DNA of 35,798 nt, from contig CALPNT020000006.1 of assembly GCA_943325005.2 (NCBI GenBank), forward strand, positions 1 to 35,798, in the 5' to 3' direction. This DNA is from Bifidobacterium breve (GTDB lineage: Bacteria > Cyanobacteriota > Cyanobacteriia > PCC-6307 > Cyanobiaceae). Below are positions 9,049 through 16,783 of the stretch, piece after piece; the first letter of the stretch is position 1; every line of letters begins with the position of its first letter. A model generated the notes under the pieces. It was not told where the DNA came from. It was given only the letters and a program-made list of their open reading frames with translations, and made no database searches. The position numbers and the translations under genes are program-made.

Positions 9049-10245
9049 TCACACTGGAGATTGGATCGCCTGGGCCTGACGGCTGGTCCAGGCGGAAATG
9101 CAAGGAATGCGCGAGCGGTCGCAGCGGTCGGCCCAGCGCCGGGCCACATCCACCACCTCGGCCAGCAGGCCATCATCAAGGGTGGTGGGCCGCAGGCCCA
9201 ACTCAATGAAGCAACGGTTGTCGACGATCAGGTCGTTTTCGATCGCTTCCTTGCGCGGGTTGGGCAGATGGTTGATCTCGGCGCCGGTGAGGGCCGCCAC
9301 CTTGCGGGCCAGTTCGCCCACCTGATGGCTTTCGGTCATCTGGTTGAAAATCTTTACCTTCTCGCCGTGACTGGGGGGATGTTCCAGGGCGAGCTGCACG
9401 CAGCGCACCGAATCGCGGATGTGAATGAAGGCCCGGGTCTGGCCGCCGGTGCCATGCACGGTGAGGGGGTAGCCGATCGCCGCCTGCATCAGGAAGCGAT
9501 TGAGCACGGTGCCGTAGTCGCCGTCGTAATCGAAGCGATTGGTGAGCCGGGGATCCTTCTCGGTGAGGTCGGTGTTGGTGCCCCAGACAATGCCCTGGTG
9601 CAGGTCGGTGACCCGAATCGCGTCGTTCTTGTTGTAATAGAAAAACAGCAGTTGATCGAGCGTCTTGGTCATGTGGTAGACGCTGCCGGGATCCGTGGGA
9701 TGGAGGATCTTCTCGGCGAAACGGCTGCCATCGGGCTGGGGCACCTCAACGGTGAGATAGCCCTCTGGAATCGTGGCGCCCCGGTGGGAGCCGTAGCCGT
9801 AGACCCCCATGGTGCCGAGGTGCACGATGTGCACGTCCAGGCCGCTTTCAACGATCGCTGCCAGCAGGTTGTGGGTGCCGTTGACGTTGTTATCGACGGT
9901 GTAGCGCTTGGTGGCGCTGCTCTTCATCGAATAGGGGGCGGCCCGCTGTTCGGCGAAATGGACCACCGAGTCGGGCCGCTCGCTGCGTAGCAGCTCCAGC
10001 AGGCGGTCGTACTCCTGGGCGATGTCGAGCAGCACGAAGCGCATCGGCCGGCCTCCGACCTGCTCCCAGGCCCGCAGCCGCTCCTGCATGGTCGCGATCG
10101 GGGTGAGCGACTCCACCCCGAGGTCAATGTCGATCTTGCGCCGGCTGAGGTTGTCGACGATGACCACATCGTGGCCAGCATCAGCAAGGTTCACCGCACA
10201 GGGCCAACCACAGAACCCGTCACCGCCGAGAACGAGAACCTTCAC
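9049..10245 (-). CDS. sqdB: UDP-sulfoquinovose synthase
   Basis: A 398-residue NAD-dependent member of the extended short-chain dehydrogenase family. It makes UDP-sulfoquinovose from UDP-glucose and sulfite. The Rossmann motif is GGDGFCGW (7-14). The catalytic triad is visible as T145 (HLGTMGVYG), Y190 and K194 (SVYHMTKT), matching the T-Y-K arrangement known for SQD1. The RKIDIDLGVESLTPI segment is typical of SqdB. The GTG start is supported by an AGGAG Shine-Dalgarno six bases upstream. sqdX follows 16 bp later, so the two sulfolipid genes form an operon. Confidence 0.97.
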   Translation of the reverse strand: MKVLVLGGDGFCGWPCAVNLADAGHDVVIVDNLSRRKIDIDLGVESLTPIATMQERLRAWEQVGGRPMRFVLLDIAQEYDRLLELLRSERPDSVVHFAEQRAAPYSMKSSATKRYTVDNNVNGTHNLLAAIVESGLDVHIVHLGTMGVYGYGSHRGATIPEGYLTVEVPQPDGSRFAEKILHPTDPGSVYHMTKTLDQLLFFYYNKNDAIRVTDLHQGIVWGTNTDLTEKDPRLTNRFDYDGDYGTVLNRFLMQAAIGYPLTVHGTGGQTRAFIHIRDSVRCVQLALEHPPSHGEKVKIFNQMTESHQVGELARKVAALTGAEINHLPNPRKEAIENDLIVDNRCFIELGLRPTTLDDGLLAEVVDVARRWADRCDRSRIPCISAWTSRQAQAIQSPV

Positions 10246-10251
10246 CCCAGT

Positions 10252-10256
10252 CTCCT
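10252..10256 (-). promoter_or_regulatory. Shine-Dalgarno of sqdB
   Basis: AGGAG on the minus strand, separated by six bases from the GTG at 10245. This is one of the few clear Shine-Dalgarno sites in the window, and it fixes a non-ATG start. Confidence 0.75.
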
Positions 10257-10327
10257 GAACGAGCAGTTGCCCAGCCGCGTCAAGCTACTACAGGCCTTTG
10301 GCAGGCCCCCTGAGGCGAGGCGCCGGT

Positions 10328-10492
10328 TCAGCTGATGCCCGCTGCCACAGCCACCAGCAGCAGCACCGGCAGCAGCCCGCCGATCAGCAGCAAGCGGTTG
10401 CGGGAGCGCCCTTCGCCCGCCTCCATCACCACCATGCGGGGCTCTTTGGCGAAGGCATTGAGCCTGCCGCCGTCTTCTTCGGTGACCTGCAT
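10328..10492 (-). CDS. psb34: Psb34-like / HLIP-related small photosystem II protein
   Basis: A 54-codon gene. The N-terminal half carries TEEDGGRLNAFAKEPRM, which matches the GGRLN-FA-EP signature I associate with Psb34 (the Ssl1498 family). Residues about 34-53 form a single hydrophobic helix (LLLIGGLLPVLLLVAVAAGI). Known members bind the CP47 side of photosystem II assembly intermediates and compete with high-light-inducible proteins; that role is inferred here by family only. The chlorophyll-binding ExxNxR motif of true HLIPs is absent. ATG at 10492; no Shine-Dalgarno. It lies 96 bp after thiG and 82 bp before the sqdB start, all on the same strand. Confidence 0.82.
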   Translation of the reverse strand: MQVTEEDGGRLNAFAKEPRMVVMEAGEGRSRNRLLLIGGLLPVLLLVAVAAGIS

Positions 10493-10522
10493 GGGAGGGG
10501 GGCAGAGAGTCGCGACACGTTA

Positions 10523-10543
10523 TGGACCCCCTGCTCTGGTCCA
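10523..10543 (-). terminator. Weak hairpin after thiG
   Basis: A perfect 6-bp inverted repeat, TGGACC at 10523-10528 and GGTCCA at 10538-10543, with a 9-base loop. It lies about 46-66 bases after the thiG stop and before the Psb34-like gene. There is no U-tract, so it may be a processing or pausing hairpin or a chance repeat. Confidence 0.3.
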
Positions 10544-10588
10544 GCCGCACCGGCATGGTTCGTCACATCGGCGTGTTGGGGGCTGGCC

Positions 10589-11521
10589 TCAGGCGCCGAC
10601 GCGTCCCTGGGTCGGCGAACTGGCACTGGCGTTGGCCCGGATCGGCAGACGCCCGGCCTGGAAGGCGCAGCGGCCAGCCACGGTGGCCAGGGCCATGGCT
10701 CCAGCCATGGCGGCCGGATCTCCCGCCAGGGCGATCGCGCTGTTGATCAGCAGGGCATCGGCGCCCATCTCCATGGCCTGGGCTGCTTCGCTGGGCACAC
10801 CAAGGCCCGCATCCACCACCACCGGCACACGCGCCTGCTCAATGATCAGGGCGATGTTGGCGGCATTGCGGATCCCCTGCCCCGAACCGATCGGAGAGCC
10901 CAGGGGCATGACCGTGGCGCAGCCGACCTCCTCCAGGCGTTTGGCGAGCACGGGATCGGCATTGATGTAGGGCAGCACGGTGAAGCCTTCCTTCACCAGC
11001 TGCTCCGCCGCTGCGAGGGTGCCGATCGGATCCGGCAGTAGATGGCGGCTGTCGGGGATCACCTCCAGCTTCACAAAAGTGTTGTCTTCCTGGCCGGCCA
11101 GTTTGGCCAGTTCGCGGCCCAGGCGGGCTACCCGGATCGCCTCCTCCGCTGTGGCGCAGCCGGCTGTGTTGGGCAGCATCCAGATGCGCTGCCAGTCGAT
11201 CGCCTCCATCAGGCCTCCATGGCCCGCTGCCTGGCTTTGCACCCGGCGTACGGCCACGGTGACGATCTCGCAGGCACTGGCCACCAGGCTGGCCTGCATC
11301 ACGGTCAGGGAGGGGTACTTGCCGGTGCCCGTCATCAGGCGGCTGTGGAAGCGGCGCCCGCCGATCACCAGGCTGTCCTCGGCCGCTGGCACCGCTGGGG
11401 CCGAGGCCTCGGAGCCCAGGGCCCATGGGGCCGCTTCAGCCCCGACTGGGTCGTTGTGGCCGCTGGCGGCGTTGGACGGGGCTGTGGCTGGGGGGGAATC
11501 GGCCACGGGTTGATGCAGCAA
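10589..11521 (-). CDS. thiG: Thiazole synthase ThiG
   Basis: A TIM-barrel enzyme forming the thiazole phosphate of thiamine from deoxyxylulose 5-phosphate, dehydroglycine and ThiS thiocarboxylate. The core begins at about residue 50 ([22 protein letters not shown]). The Schiff-base lysine is K151 in FVKLEVIPD, and the phosphate-binding [11 protein letters not shown] and [13 protein letters not shown] segments are present. The longest frame starts at TTG 11521 (310 residues) and gives about 48 Ala/Pro/Ser-rich residues before the core; a GTG at residue 6 (11506) is an alternative. Most ThiG proteins are nearer 255-270 residues, so the leader is an oddity or the start is misplaced. No TPP riboswitch is visible in the short divergent spacer. 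Confidence 0.95.
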   Translation of the reverse strand: MLHQPVADSPPATAPSNAASGHNDPVGAEAAPWALGSEASAPAVPAAEDSLVIGGRRFHSRLMTGTGKYPSLTVMQASLVASACEIVTVAVRRVQSQAAGHGGLMEAIDWQRIWMLPNTAGCATAEEAIRVARLGRELAKLAGQEDNTFVKLEVIPDSRHLLPDPIGTLAAAEQLVKEGFTVLPYINADPVLAKRLEEVGCATVMPLGSPIGSGQGIRNAANIALIIEQARVPVVVDAGLGVPSEAAQAMEMGADALLINSAIALAGDPAAMAGAMALATVAGRCAFQAGRLPIRANASASSPTQGRVGA

Positions 11522-11568
11522 TGGTCGTCTCGCCCCTAGTCTGCGCTGCGGACCTGCGAACGGACGTC

Positions 11569-12105
11569 ATGCCGCTGCCCCTGTTGCTTGCGGTCAGCCC
11601 GCTACCCAGCGATGCGTTCGCGCCCTACGTGGCACCAGCCGCTTCCGACAGTGCCGATGTGCTGTTTGGTAGTGGTCCAGTTGAAACCTTTGATCCCATC
11701 GGTCGCGCCCAGTTGATGGCGCGTGAGTTGCCGCGCTCCTGGAGCGGGGTCTACCGCCCCTATGCGGGGGGTGCTGAGCTGCCGGCTGAGCTGCGGATCG
11801 CTTCGGCTACAGCGATCGGTCAGATGGTTGACATCCGCGGCAGTCTTTCGGTCGGCGGTGTGGAGTCGCCGGTGCAGGGCAATCTCAACGCCAAGTCCGA
11901 TCAGTTGGATTTGCTGTTGCTGGGCGACAAGCTGGGGGGCGAGCTTGAGCCCGGTGGCCAGCTGCTCGGCCTGCAGGGCTTCCCCTTTGTCACCTGGCAG
12001 CCGCCACGGCTCACCAGCCTTGGCGGTCGCCTGCTCCTGGCTCCCCAGGCCTCCCCAGTCCCAACACAGCCAGGGTCTGCGCCCACGATCCGCGGTCTCT
12101 GGTGA
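11569..12105 (+). CDS. Unknown protein, probably exported or beta-rich
   Basis: A 178-residue protein from ATG 11569. The first 16 residues are hydrophobic (MPLPLLLAVSPLPSDAFA) and resemble a short or incomplete signal peptide without a positively charged start. The body contains a recognisable repeat of small beta-like segments (GVYRPYAGGAELPAELRI, VDIRGSLSVGGVESPVQGNL, DLLLLGDKLGGELEPGG) that would fit an all-beta domain. I recognise no family. An in-frame ATG at 11521 would add 16 residues and overlap the thiG start on the other strand. It is divergent from thiG and convergent with the TPR gene. Confidence 0.7.
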   Translation: MPLPLLLAVSPLPSDAFAPYVAPAASDSADVLFGSGPVETFDPIGRAQLMARELPRSWSGVYRPYAGGAELPAELRIASATAIGQMVDIRGSLSVGGVESPVQGNLNAKSDQLDLLLLGDKLGGELEPGGQLLGLQGFPFVTWQPPRLTSLGGRLLLAPQASPVPTQPGSAPTIRGLW

Positions 12106-12164
12106 GTGATGGCTCTGAGCGCAGCAGGGCTGCGTTTCAGTTCCACCGGATGCACGCCTGCCAG

Positions 12165-12200
12165 GCGAGAGCGGCTGCCTGAGGTTGCAGGCGCTCTCGC
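12165..12200. terminator. Hairpin between convergent genes
   Basis: A perfect 9-bp inverted repeat (GCGAGAGCG at 12165-12173, CGCTCTCGC at 12192-12200) encloses a further CCTG/CAGG pairing. It lies in the 121-bp spacer between two convergent genes, 27 bases before the TPR gene stop. It could end transcription in both directions, although no clear U-run follows in either. Confidence 0.5.
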
Positions 12201-12226
12201 TAGTCAAGCTTCAGGAAAGAAGGTGA

Positions 12227-12874
12227 TCAGGCTGCTTTGTCGCCGCCACCTTTTGTATCGCCACTGCCTTTGTCGCTACTACCTTGATCATTGTTGTTGC
12301 TACGGCCGATGCCGCGGCCTGAAGCGCTGTCTGGCTCCATCACGCCACTGCGCCGGTTCAGGGTTTTGAGACGCTTGCGGGCCGTTTTGTTCTCGGGCTC
12401 CAGCTTCAGCGCCTGTTCGTAGATCGACCGCGCATCTTCGGGCTTGAGTTGCTTTTCGAGGGCGAAGGCAAGATTGTTGAGAGCCACCGGATACTCGGGT
12501 TTGGCCCGCAGGGCCGCTCGGTAATGGCGGATCGCCACTGGATACTTGCTCTGGGCCGCCAGAGTGAAGCCGAGGGCGTTCTCCATCAGGGCCCTGGCTT
12601 CGTCCGGAACGGGATCACGCTCGGCGGCCTTGAGAGCCTGCTTGAGGGTGTCGGTGGCCTCGGCATAGAGCCGCTTGCGCAGCTGCACCGAGGCCAGTTC
12701 GTAGAGGGTGCCGGGATCCTTGGGCAGATCACTGCTGTTCCCCCCGCCTCCTAGCTTTGCCAACGCCGTTTCGTCGCGACGGACCCGCAGGATCTGGCGG
12801 GCCACCACAAACGCGGCGCCGCCCAGCAGGACGATCAGGCCAATTAAATAGGCCTGGGGCAGCAAGTCGTTCAT
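12227..12874 (-). CDS. TPR membrane protein, Ycf37-like
   Basis: A 215-residue protein with an N-terminal transmembrane helix (about residues 7-26, AYLIGLIVLLGGAAFVVARQ) and a basic linker. About three tetratricopeptide repeats follow (residues 52-165), with TPR-typical pairs such as ALGFTLAAQSKYPVAIRHYRAALRAKPEYP and ALNNLAFALEKQLKPEDARSIYEQAL shortened here by description only. The tail is Ser/Gly/Lys-rich and disordered. Size, single N-terminal anchor and TPR number match Ycf37, a thylakoid factor for photosystem I assembly or stability. TPR families are hard to separate by eye, so the specific name is tentative. The ATG at 12874 is 22 bp after rplT, so it probably shares the rpmI-rplT transcript. 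Confidence 0.8.
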   Translation of the reverse strand: MNDLLPQAYLIGLIVLLGGAAFVVARQILRVRRDETALAKLGGGGNSSDLPKDPGTLYELASVQLRKRLYAEATDTLKQALKAAERDPVPDEARALMENALGFTLAAQSKYPVAIRHYRAALRAKPEYPVALNNLAFALEKQLKPEDARSIYEQALKLEPENKTARKRLKTLNRRSGVMEPDSASGRGIGRSNNNDQGSSDKGSGDTKGGGDKAA

Positions 12875-12896
12875 TGGGGCCAGGGGGACCGATCAG

Positions 12897-13241
12897 TTAG
12901 CCGGCGGCGTTGACCACGGTGGTGAAGCTGGCGGGATCTGCCAGGGCCAGCTGGGCGAGCATCTTGCGGTTCAGGCGCACGTCGGCTCGCTTGAGGCCAC
13001 CGATCAGACGGCTGTAGCTCACACCGTTCATGCGGGCCGCAGCGTTGATCCGGGCGATCCATAGGCGGCGGAAGTCACGCTTGCGCCGACGACGGTCGCG
13101 GTAGGCGTTGCAGAGGGCCTTCATCACCCACTGATTTGCCGTACGGAAGAGGCTGCCGCTGCTACCGCGGAAGCCCCGGGCCAGACGCAGAATTTTGTTA
13201 CGGCGTTTGCGGGCGACGTTGCCCCTCTTGACGCGAGTCAT
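12897..13241 (-). CDS. rplT: 50S ribosomal protein L20
   Basis: A 114-residue, highly basic protein with the L20 signature [18 protein letters not shown] at the N-terminus and [19 protein letters not shown] in the globular half. It binds 23S rRNA early in large-subunit assembly. It lies 75 bp after rpmI on the same strand. infC, the usual third member of the cluster, is not here. In several bacteria L20 represses its own operon by binding the leader; I cannot identify such a site with confidence in the short leader before rpmI. Confidence 0.98.
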   Translation of the reverse strand: MTRVKRGNVARKRRNKILRLARGFRGSSGSLFRTANQWVMKALCNAYRDRRRRKRDFRRLWIARINAAARMNGVSYSRLIGGLKRADVRLNRKMLAQLALADPASFTTVVNAAG

Positions 13242-13316
13242 GGCTGGAACTCAGGAATTTCAGGTAATCGGAGTGGGAGAGCAGAAAACTTCCGTCCTTG
13301 CCTCGAGCCCAAGGGC

Positions 13317-13514
13317 TCAGGCGTAGGGGAGCATCAGCGAGACGTTGTCGTGATCGCGATCATCGACCACCGCCATCGTGCCCAGGTAGCGCTTGCGCTT
13401 GGGGCTCTTGTGATCGAGGAGGTGGTTGTGGAAGGCACGCCGGCGCATGAACTTGCCGCTGCCGGTGATCTTGAACCGCTTGGCGGCCGCTTTGCGGGTC
13501 TTGAGCTTCGGCAT
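13317..13514 (-). CDS. rpmI: 50S ribosomal protein L35
   Basis: A 65-residue basic protein starting [15 protein letters not shown], the diagnostic L35 N-terminus, with the conserved [19 protein letters not shown] block. The open frame continues upstream to 13829, but the ATG at 13514 reproduces the family N-terminus exactly. It is divergent from the SpoIID-domain gene across 108 bp that should hold both promoters. rplT follows after 75 bp. Confidence 0.98.
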   Translation of the reverse strand: MPKLKTRKAAAKRFKITGSGKFMRRRAFHNHLLDHKSPKRKRYLGTMAVVDDRDHDNVSLMLPYA

Positions 13515-13622
13515 CTCGGTCAGCGCAGGCACAAACAAGCAGAGTACGACGTGGAGGATCCTTCTTCCAACCCCCCCTGCCGCGCTCCGTCCTGTTGCGC
13601 TCCGTCGCCCGCTTGCTTTTCG

Positions 13623-15263
13623 ATGCCCGCTTCCCTGCCCCTCATTCCCGCCGGTCGGCTGCTCCAGGCCGCCTGTCACAGCCTGGTGGCTGGGTTGGTG
13701 CTGGCGGGAGGTTGCCGGGCTTCCTCGTTGCCCTCCGCCAGCCCGGGTCCGGCGGCACTCCCTGATCCCCCCTCCATTCCCGCTGCACCGCCGCTCGCCG
13801 ATTCCCCCGCCCCCCATGGCCCGCTGCATTGGCCGGTGCCCCCTCCCGCGGCGCTCCAGCCTGCTGATCCGGTGCTCTGGGTGGCCCTGGCCGCTCGCCT
13901 TGGTCCTGGCGGCAGCAGTGATGCCGCTGCCGCCTCACCGCTGCGGTTGCAGTCGGCGGGCGGGGCGCTGACCCTGATCGATTCCCAGGGTCAGCGTTTC
14001 ATGGCTCCCCAGCTGCTGCTGCACTGGCGGCGGCGTTCCCTGCCGGCCCCGATGTCGATCCAGCGACGGGTGCTGGGCCCCTTTCCCAGCTACGAGAGCG
14101 CTGAACAGGTAGCCCGTGGCTGGCGAGCCCAGGGGGCCGCCGTGGAGATCGCCAAGCCCGGCGACTGGGAGGTGTGGGCGCCTCCCGCTGCCCCCGATCC
14201 GATCGGCCAGTCGGTGCGGATGGTCACCACTACGGAGACCAGTCAACTGGTGCTGGAGCTGCGCCGCTCCCAGGGCACCGTTGAGCTGGCGGCACCGCTG
14301 CGGCTCGAGGCGCCCCAGGGTCTGCAGTGGCAGGGAGGCACCTACACCGGCCCGTTCCGGCTGCAGGCCGATGCCTATGGCACCTGGAGCCTGGTGGAGC
14401 AGGTGCCGCTGGAGCGCTATCTGGAAGGAGTCGTGCCCCATGAGATCGGTGCCGGTGCCCCGCCGGCGGCCCTGGCCGCCCAGGCGGTGCTGGCTCGCAC
14501 CTGGGCGGTGCGCAATCGCCACCGCTTTGTGGTCGATGGCTACCACCTCTGCGCCGACACCCAGTGCCAGGTGTACAGCGATCCGCGCCAGGCCGGTGCC
14601 GAGGTGCGGCAGGCGATCGTTTCGAGTCAAGGGCAGGTGCTGGCCGCCGCCGGCCAGCCGATTCATGCCGTCTATCACGCCAGCAATGGCGGCGTCGCCG
14701 CCGGTTTCGAGGAGGCCTGGCGGGGCGAGGCGGTGCCCTATCTCCAGGCCTTTACTGATGGCCCCGCAGCCTTCGCGGCCCGGTTTCCCCTGCCCCTGGC
14801 GCCGGCGCGTTTGCCGGAGTTACTGCGCGATGGAGGCCAGGCCTGGGGTGCGGACCATGCCGCCTTCCGCTGGCGCCGCCGAATCACGGCTTCCCAGTTG
14901 CGGGCGGCCCTGGGGGAGGCAGCGCCCATGGTGGCGCTGCCGACGCACTTGAAGGTGTTGAAGCGGGGTGCGAGCGGTCGGGTGCTGGCGCTGGAGATTG
15001 GCGGTAGCGGTGGCGGCAGGGTGCTGCGCCTGGATGCCATTCGCCGCACCTTGCGCCAGCTGCCGAGCACCCTGTTCAGAGTCAGCCCGGCTGGGCCCGG
15101 GGTGTGGCTGGTGGAGGGCGCCGGTTTCGGCCATGGCGCCGGTCTGTCCCAGGCTGGGGCGATTGATCAGGCCCGCCGCGGCTGGAGTCGCGATCAGATC
15201 CTGCGGCACTATTACCGAGGTACCGAGCTTGTGCCGCTCCAGGCCCTTGGTGATGCCCTTTAG
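13623..15263 (+). CDS. SpoIID/LytB-domain lipoprotein
   Basis: A 546-residue protein. ATG 13623 gives a signal ending in lipobox LAGGC with Cys at residue 31. A Pro/Ala-rich linker follows, then a region resembling a SPOR-like domain ([21 protein letters not shown] at about residues 153-173). The SpoIID domain covers most of the C-terminal half, with [43 protein letters not shown] and the closing [15 protein letters not shown] motif (about 499-513). SpoIID proteins are lytic transglycosylases or amidase enhancers acting on peptidoglycan; in a non-sporulating cyanobacterium it presumably remodels the wall. The GT2 gene follows after 24 bp. The upstream part of the open frame overlaps rpmI and is not expected to be coding. 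Confidence 0.9.
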   Translation: MPASLPLIPAGRLLQAACHSLVAGLVLAGGCRASSLPSASPGPAALPDPPSIPAAPPLADSPAPHGPLHWPVPPPAALQPADPVLWVALAARLGPGGSSDAAAASPLRLQSAGGALTLIDSQGQRFMAPQLLLHWRRRSLPAPMSIQRRVLGPFPSYESAEQVARGWRAQGAAVEIAKPGDWEVWAPPAAPDPIGQSVRMVTTTETSQLVLELRRSQGTVELAAPLRLEAPQGLQWQGGTYTGPFRLQADAYGTWSLVEQVPLERYLEGVVPHEIGAGAPPAALAAQAVLARTWAVRNRHRFVVDGYHLCADTQCQVYSDPRQAGAEVRQAIVSSQGQVLAAAGQPIHAVYHASNGGVAAGFEEAWRGEAVPYLQAFTDGPAAFAARFPLPLAPARLPELLRDGGQAWGADHAAFRWRRRITASQLRAALGEAAPMVALPTHLKVLKRGASGRVLALEIGGSGGGRVLRLDAIRRTLRQLPSTLFRVSPAGPGVWLVEGAGFGHGAGLSQAGAIDQARRGWSRDQILRHYYRGTELVPLQALGDAL

Positions 15264-15287
15264 AGTTTCCCAACTTCCGGGGATGCC

Positions 15288-16730
15288 ATGACCGGCGGCG
15301 CCAGTAGCGGCAGCACCAGTGATGGCCGCCCAGATGGCCGGCGCGGTAAGGCCGCTGTGTTCCTGCTGTGCTGCACAGCCGCCGGGGCGGCACCCCATGG
15401 GTTGCCGCCACTGCTGCGGCTGGTGCCGGCGTTGATCCTGGCTGTGCTGCTGGGCGGCTACAGCTTTCTTACCGTGCTGCGCCAGGCCGGGCGCGGGGTT
15501 GGTGTCGAGCCGGACAACCAGGCTGGCGGCGGCGATCGGCCCGAACCCCTCGAGCTGCCGTTGCTCGATGTGGTGGTTGCGGCCCGCGATGAGCAGGCAG
15601 TGATTACCAGGCTGGTGCAACGGATCATGGCGCTCCGCTATCCCACTGAACGCCTGCTGCTCTGGGTGGTTGATGACGGCAGTGAAGATCGCACCCCCGA
15701 ACTGCTGCTCCAGCTCCAGAACCAGTACCCCCAGCTGCGGGTGTTGCGCCGTCTTCGCGATGCCGGTGGGGGCAAATCGGGAGCCCTCAACCTGGTGCTA
15801 CCCCAGCTCCAGGGTCGCTGGTTGCTGGTGCTCGATGCCGATGCCGATCTGCAGATCGACCTGCTGGAGCGCCTGCTGCCTTGGGCAGAGCGCGGTGGCT
15901 GGGCGGCTGTCCAGCTGCGCAAGGCGGTGGCCAATGCCCAGGTGAATCTGCTGACCCAGGCCCAGGCGATGGAGATGGCCTTCGATGCCATCATCCAGCT
16001 CGGTCGCCTGGCCGGTGGCGGTGTGGTCGAACTGCGCGGCAACGGTCAGTTGCTGCGCCGCGATGCGGTGATCGCCTGTGGTGGGTTCAATGAGGCCACC
16101 GTCACCGATGATCTCGATCTCAGTTTCCGTCTGCTGCTGGAACGACAACCGATCGCCGTGCTCTGGGATCCCCCGGTTCAGGAAGAGGCGGTGCTGGGCC
16201 TCAGGGCCCTGTGGCGTCAGCGTCAGCGCTGGGCCGAAGGCGGCCTGCAACGGTTCTTCGATTACGGCCCAGGACTGCTTTCCGATCGGCTCGGATCGCG
16301 TCAGAAGCTCGATCTGCTCGGCTTTTTCCTGCTCCAGTACGTGATGCCGGTGATGGCCGCCGCCGATCTGATCGGAGCGCTGCTCACTGGCAGCTCACCG
16401 ACGATGTGGCCCTTCTCGATCGTGGCCCTGGGCTTATCGGCCTTCACGATCGTGATCGGCTGCCGGCGACCCTCCGAAGGCCCGGCTCTGCCGCTGATGA
16501 CGCCCCAGGCGGTGGTCCTCGGCATGGTGTATTTGGTGCACTGGTTTGTGGTGATTCCCTGGGTCACCGTGCGCATGGCCCTGCTGCCCAAGCGGCTGGT
16601 CTGGGCCAAGACTCTCCATCTCGGCGGTGAATCCCATGGCGAGGCCGAGCTGGCCGTCATCGAGGCGATGGCCGATCAGATCGTCCTTGATGCCGATCCC
16701 GACCTGGCGACCGAGGTCGGCCAGGCCTGA
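15288..16730 (+). CDS. GT2 membrane glycosyltransferase, probable monoglucosyldiacylglycerol synthase (MgdA type)
   Basis: A 480-residue membrane-bound family 2 glycosyltransferase. Hydrophobic segments at about residues 22-34 and 43-64 precede the catalytic domain. Motifs are VVDDGS (128-132), DADAD (183-187), the acceptor-base TDDLD (273-277) and QRQRW (311-315). Two or three C-terminal transmembrane segments follow (about 330-425). Length and the basic RRGKAAV start before the first helix agree with cyanobacterial MgdA, which adds glucose to diacylglycerol in galactolipid synthesis. Other processive GT2 enzymes share the same motifs, so substrate is an inference. It follows the SpoIID gene by 24 bp and converges with dnaX. 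Confidence 0.85.
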   Translation: MTGGASSGSTSDGRPDGRRGKAAVFLLCCTAAGAAPHGLPPLLRLVPALILAVLLGGYSFLTVLRQAGRGVGVEPDNQAGGGDRPEPLELPLLDVVVAARDEQAVITRLVQRIMALRYPTERLLLWVVDDGSEDRTPELLLQLQNQYPQLRVLRRLRDAGGGKSGALNLVLPQLQGRWLLVLDADADLQIDLLERLLPWAERGGWAAVQLRKAVANAQVNLLTQAQAMEMAFDAIIQLGRLAGGGVVELRGNGQLLRRDAVIACGGFNEATVTDDLDLSFRLLLERQPIAVLWDPPVQEEAVLGLRALWRQRQRWAEGGLQRFFDYGPGLLSDRLGSRQKLDLLGFFLLQYVMPVMAAADLIGALLTGSSPTMWPFSIVALGLSAFTIVIGCRRPSEGPALPLMTPQAVVLGMVYLVHWFVVIPWVTVRMALLPKRLVWAKTLHLGGESHGEAELAVIEAMADQIVLDADPDLATEVGQA

Positions 16731-16746
16731 GGCCAGGCCCGAGTGG

Positions 16747-16783
16747 TGAACCGTTCCCCGGCCGTGTGCGTGGCCGCGGTTCA
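16747..16783. terminator. Hairpin between convergent GT2 gene and dnaX
   Basis: A 7-bp inverted repeat, TGAACCG at 16747-16753 and CGGTTCA at 16777-16783, with an inner GGCC/GGCC pair (16760-16763, 16772-16775). It occupies the spacer between the two stops and includes the dnaX stop codon in one arm. It could act as a bidirectional terminator, but lacks a U-tract. Confidence 0.5.

Noticed and set aside
11522..11568. Possible TPP riboswitch before thiG
   Set aside because: The spacer is too short and has no THI-box sequence.
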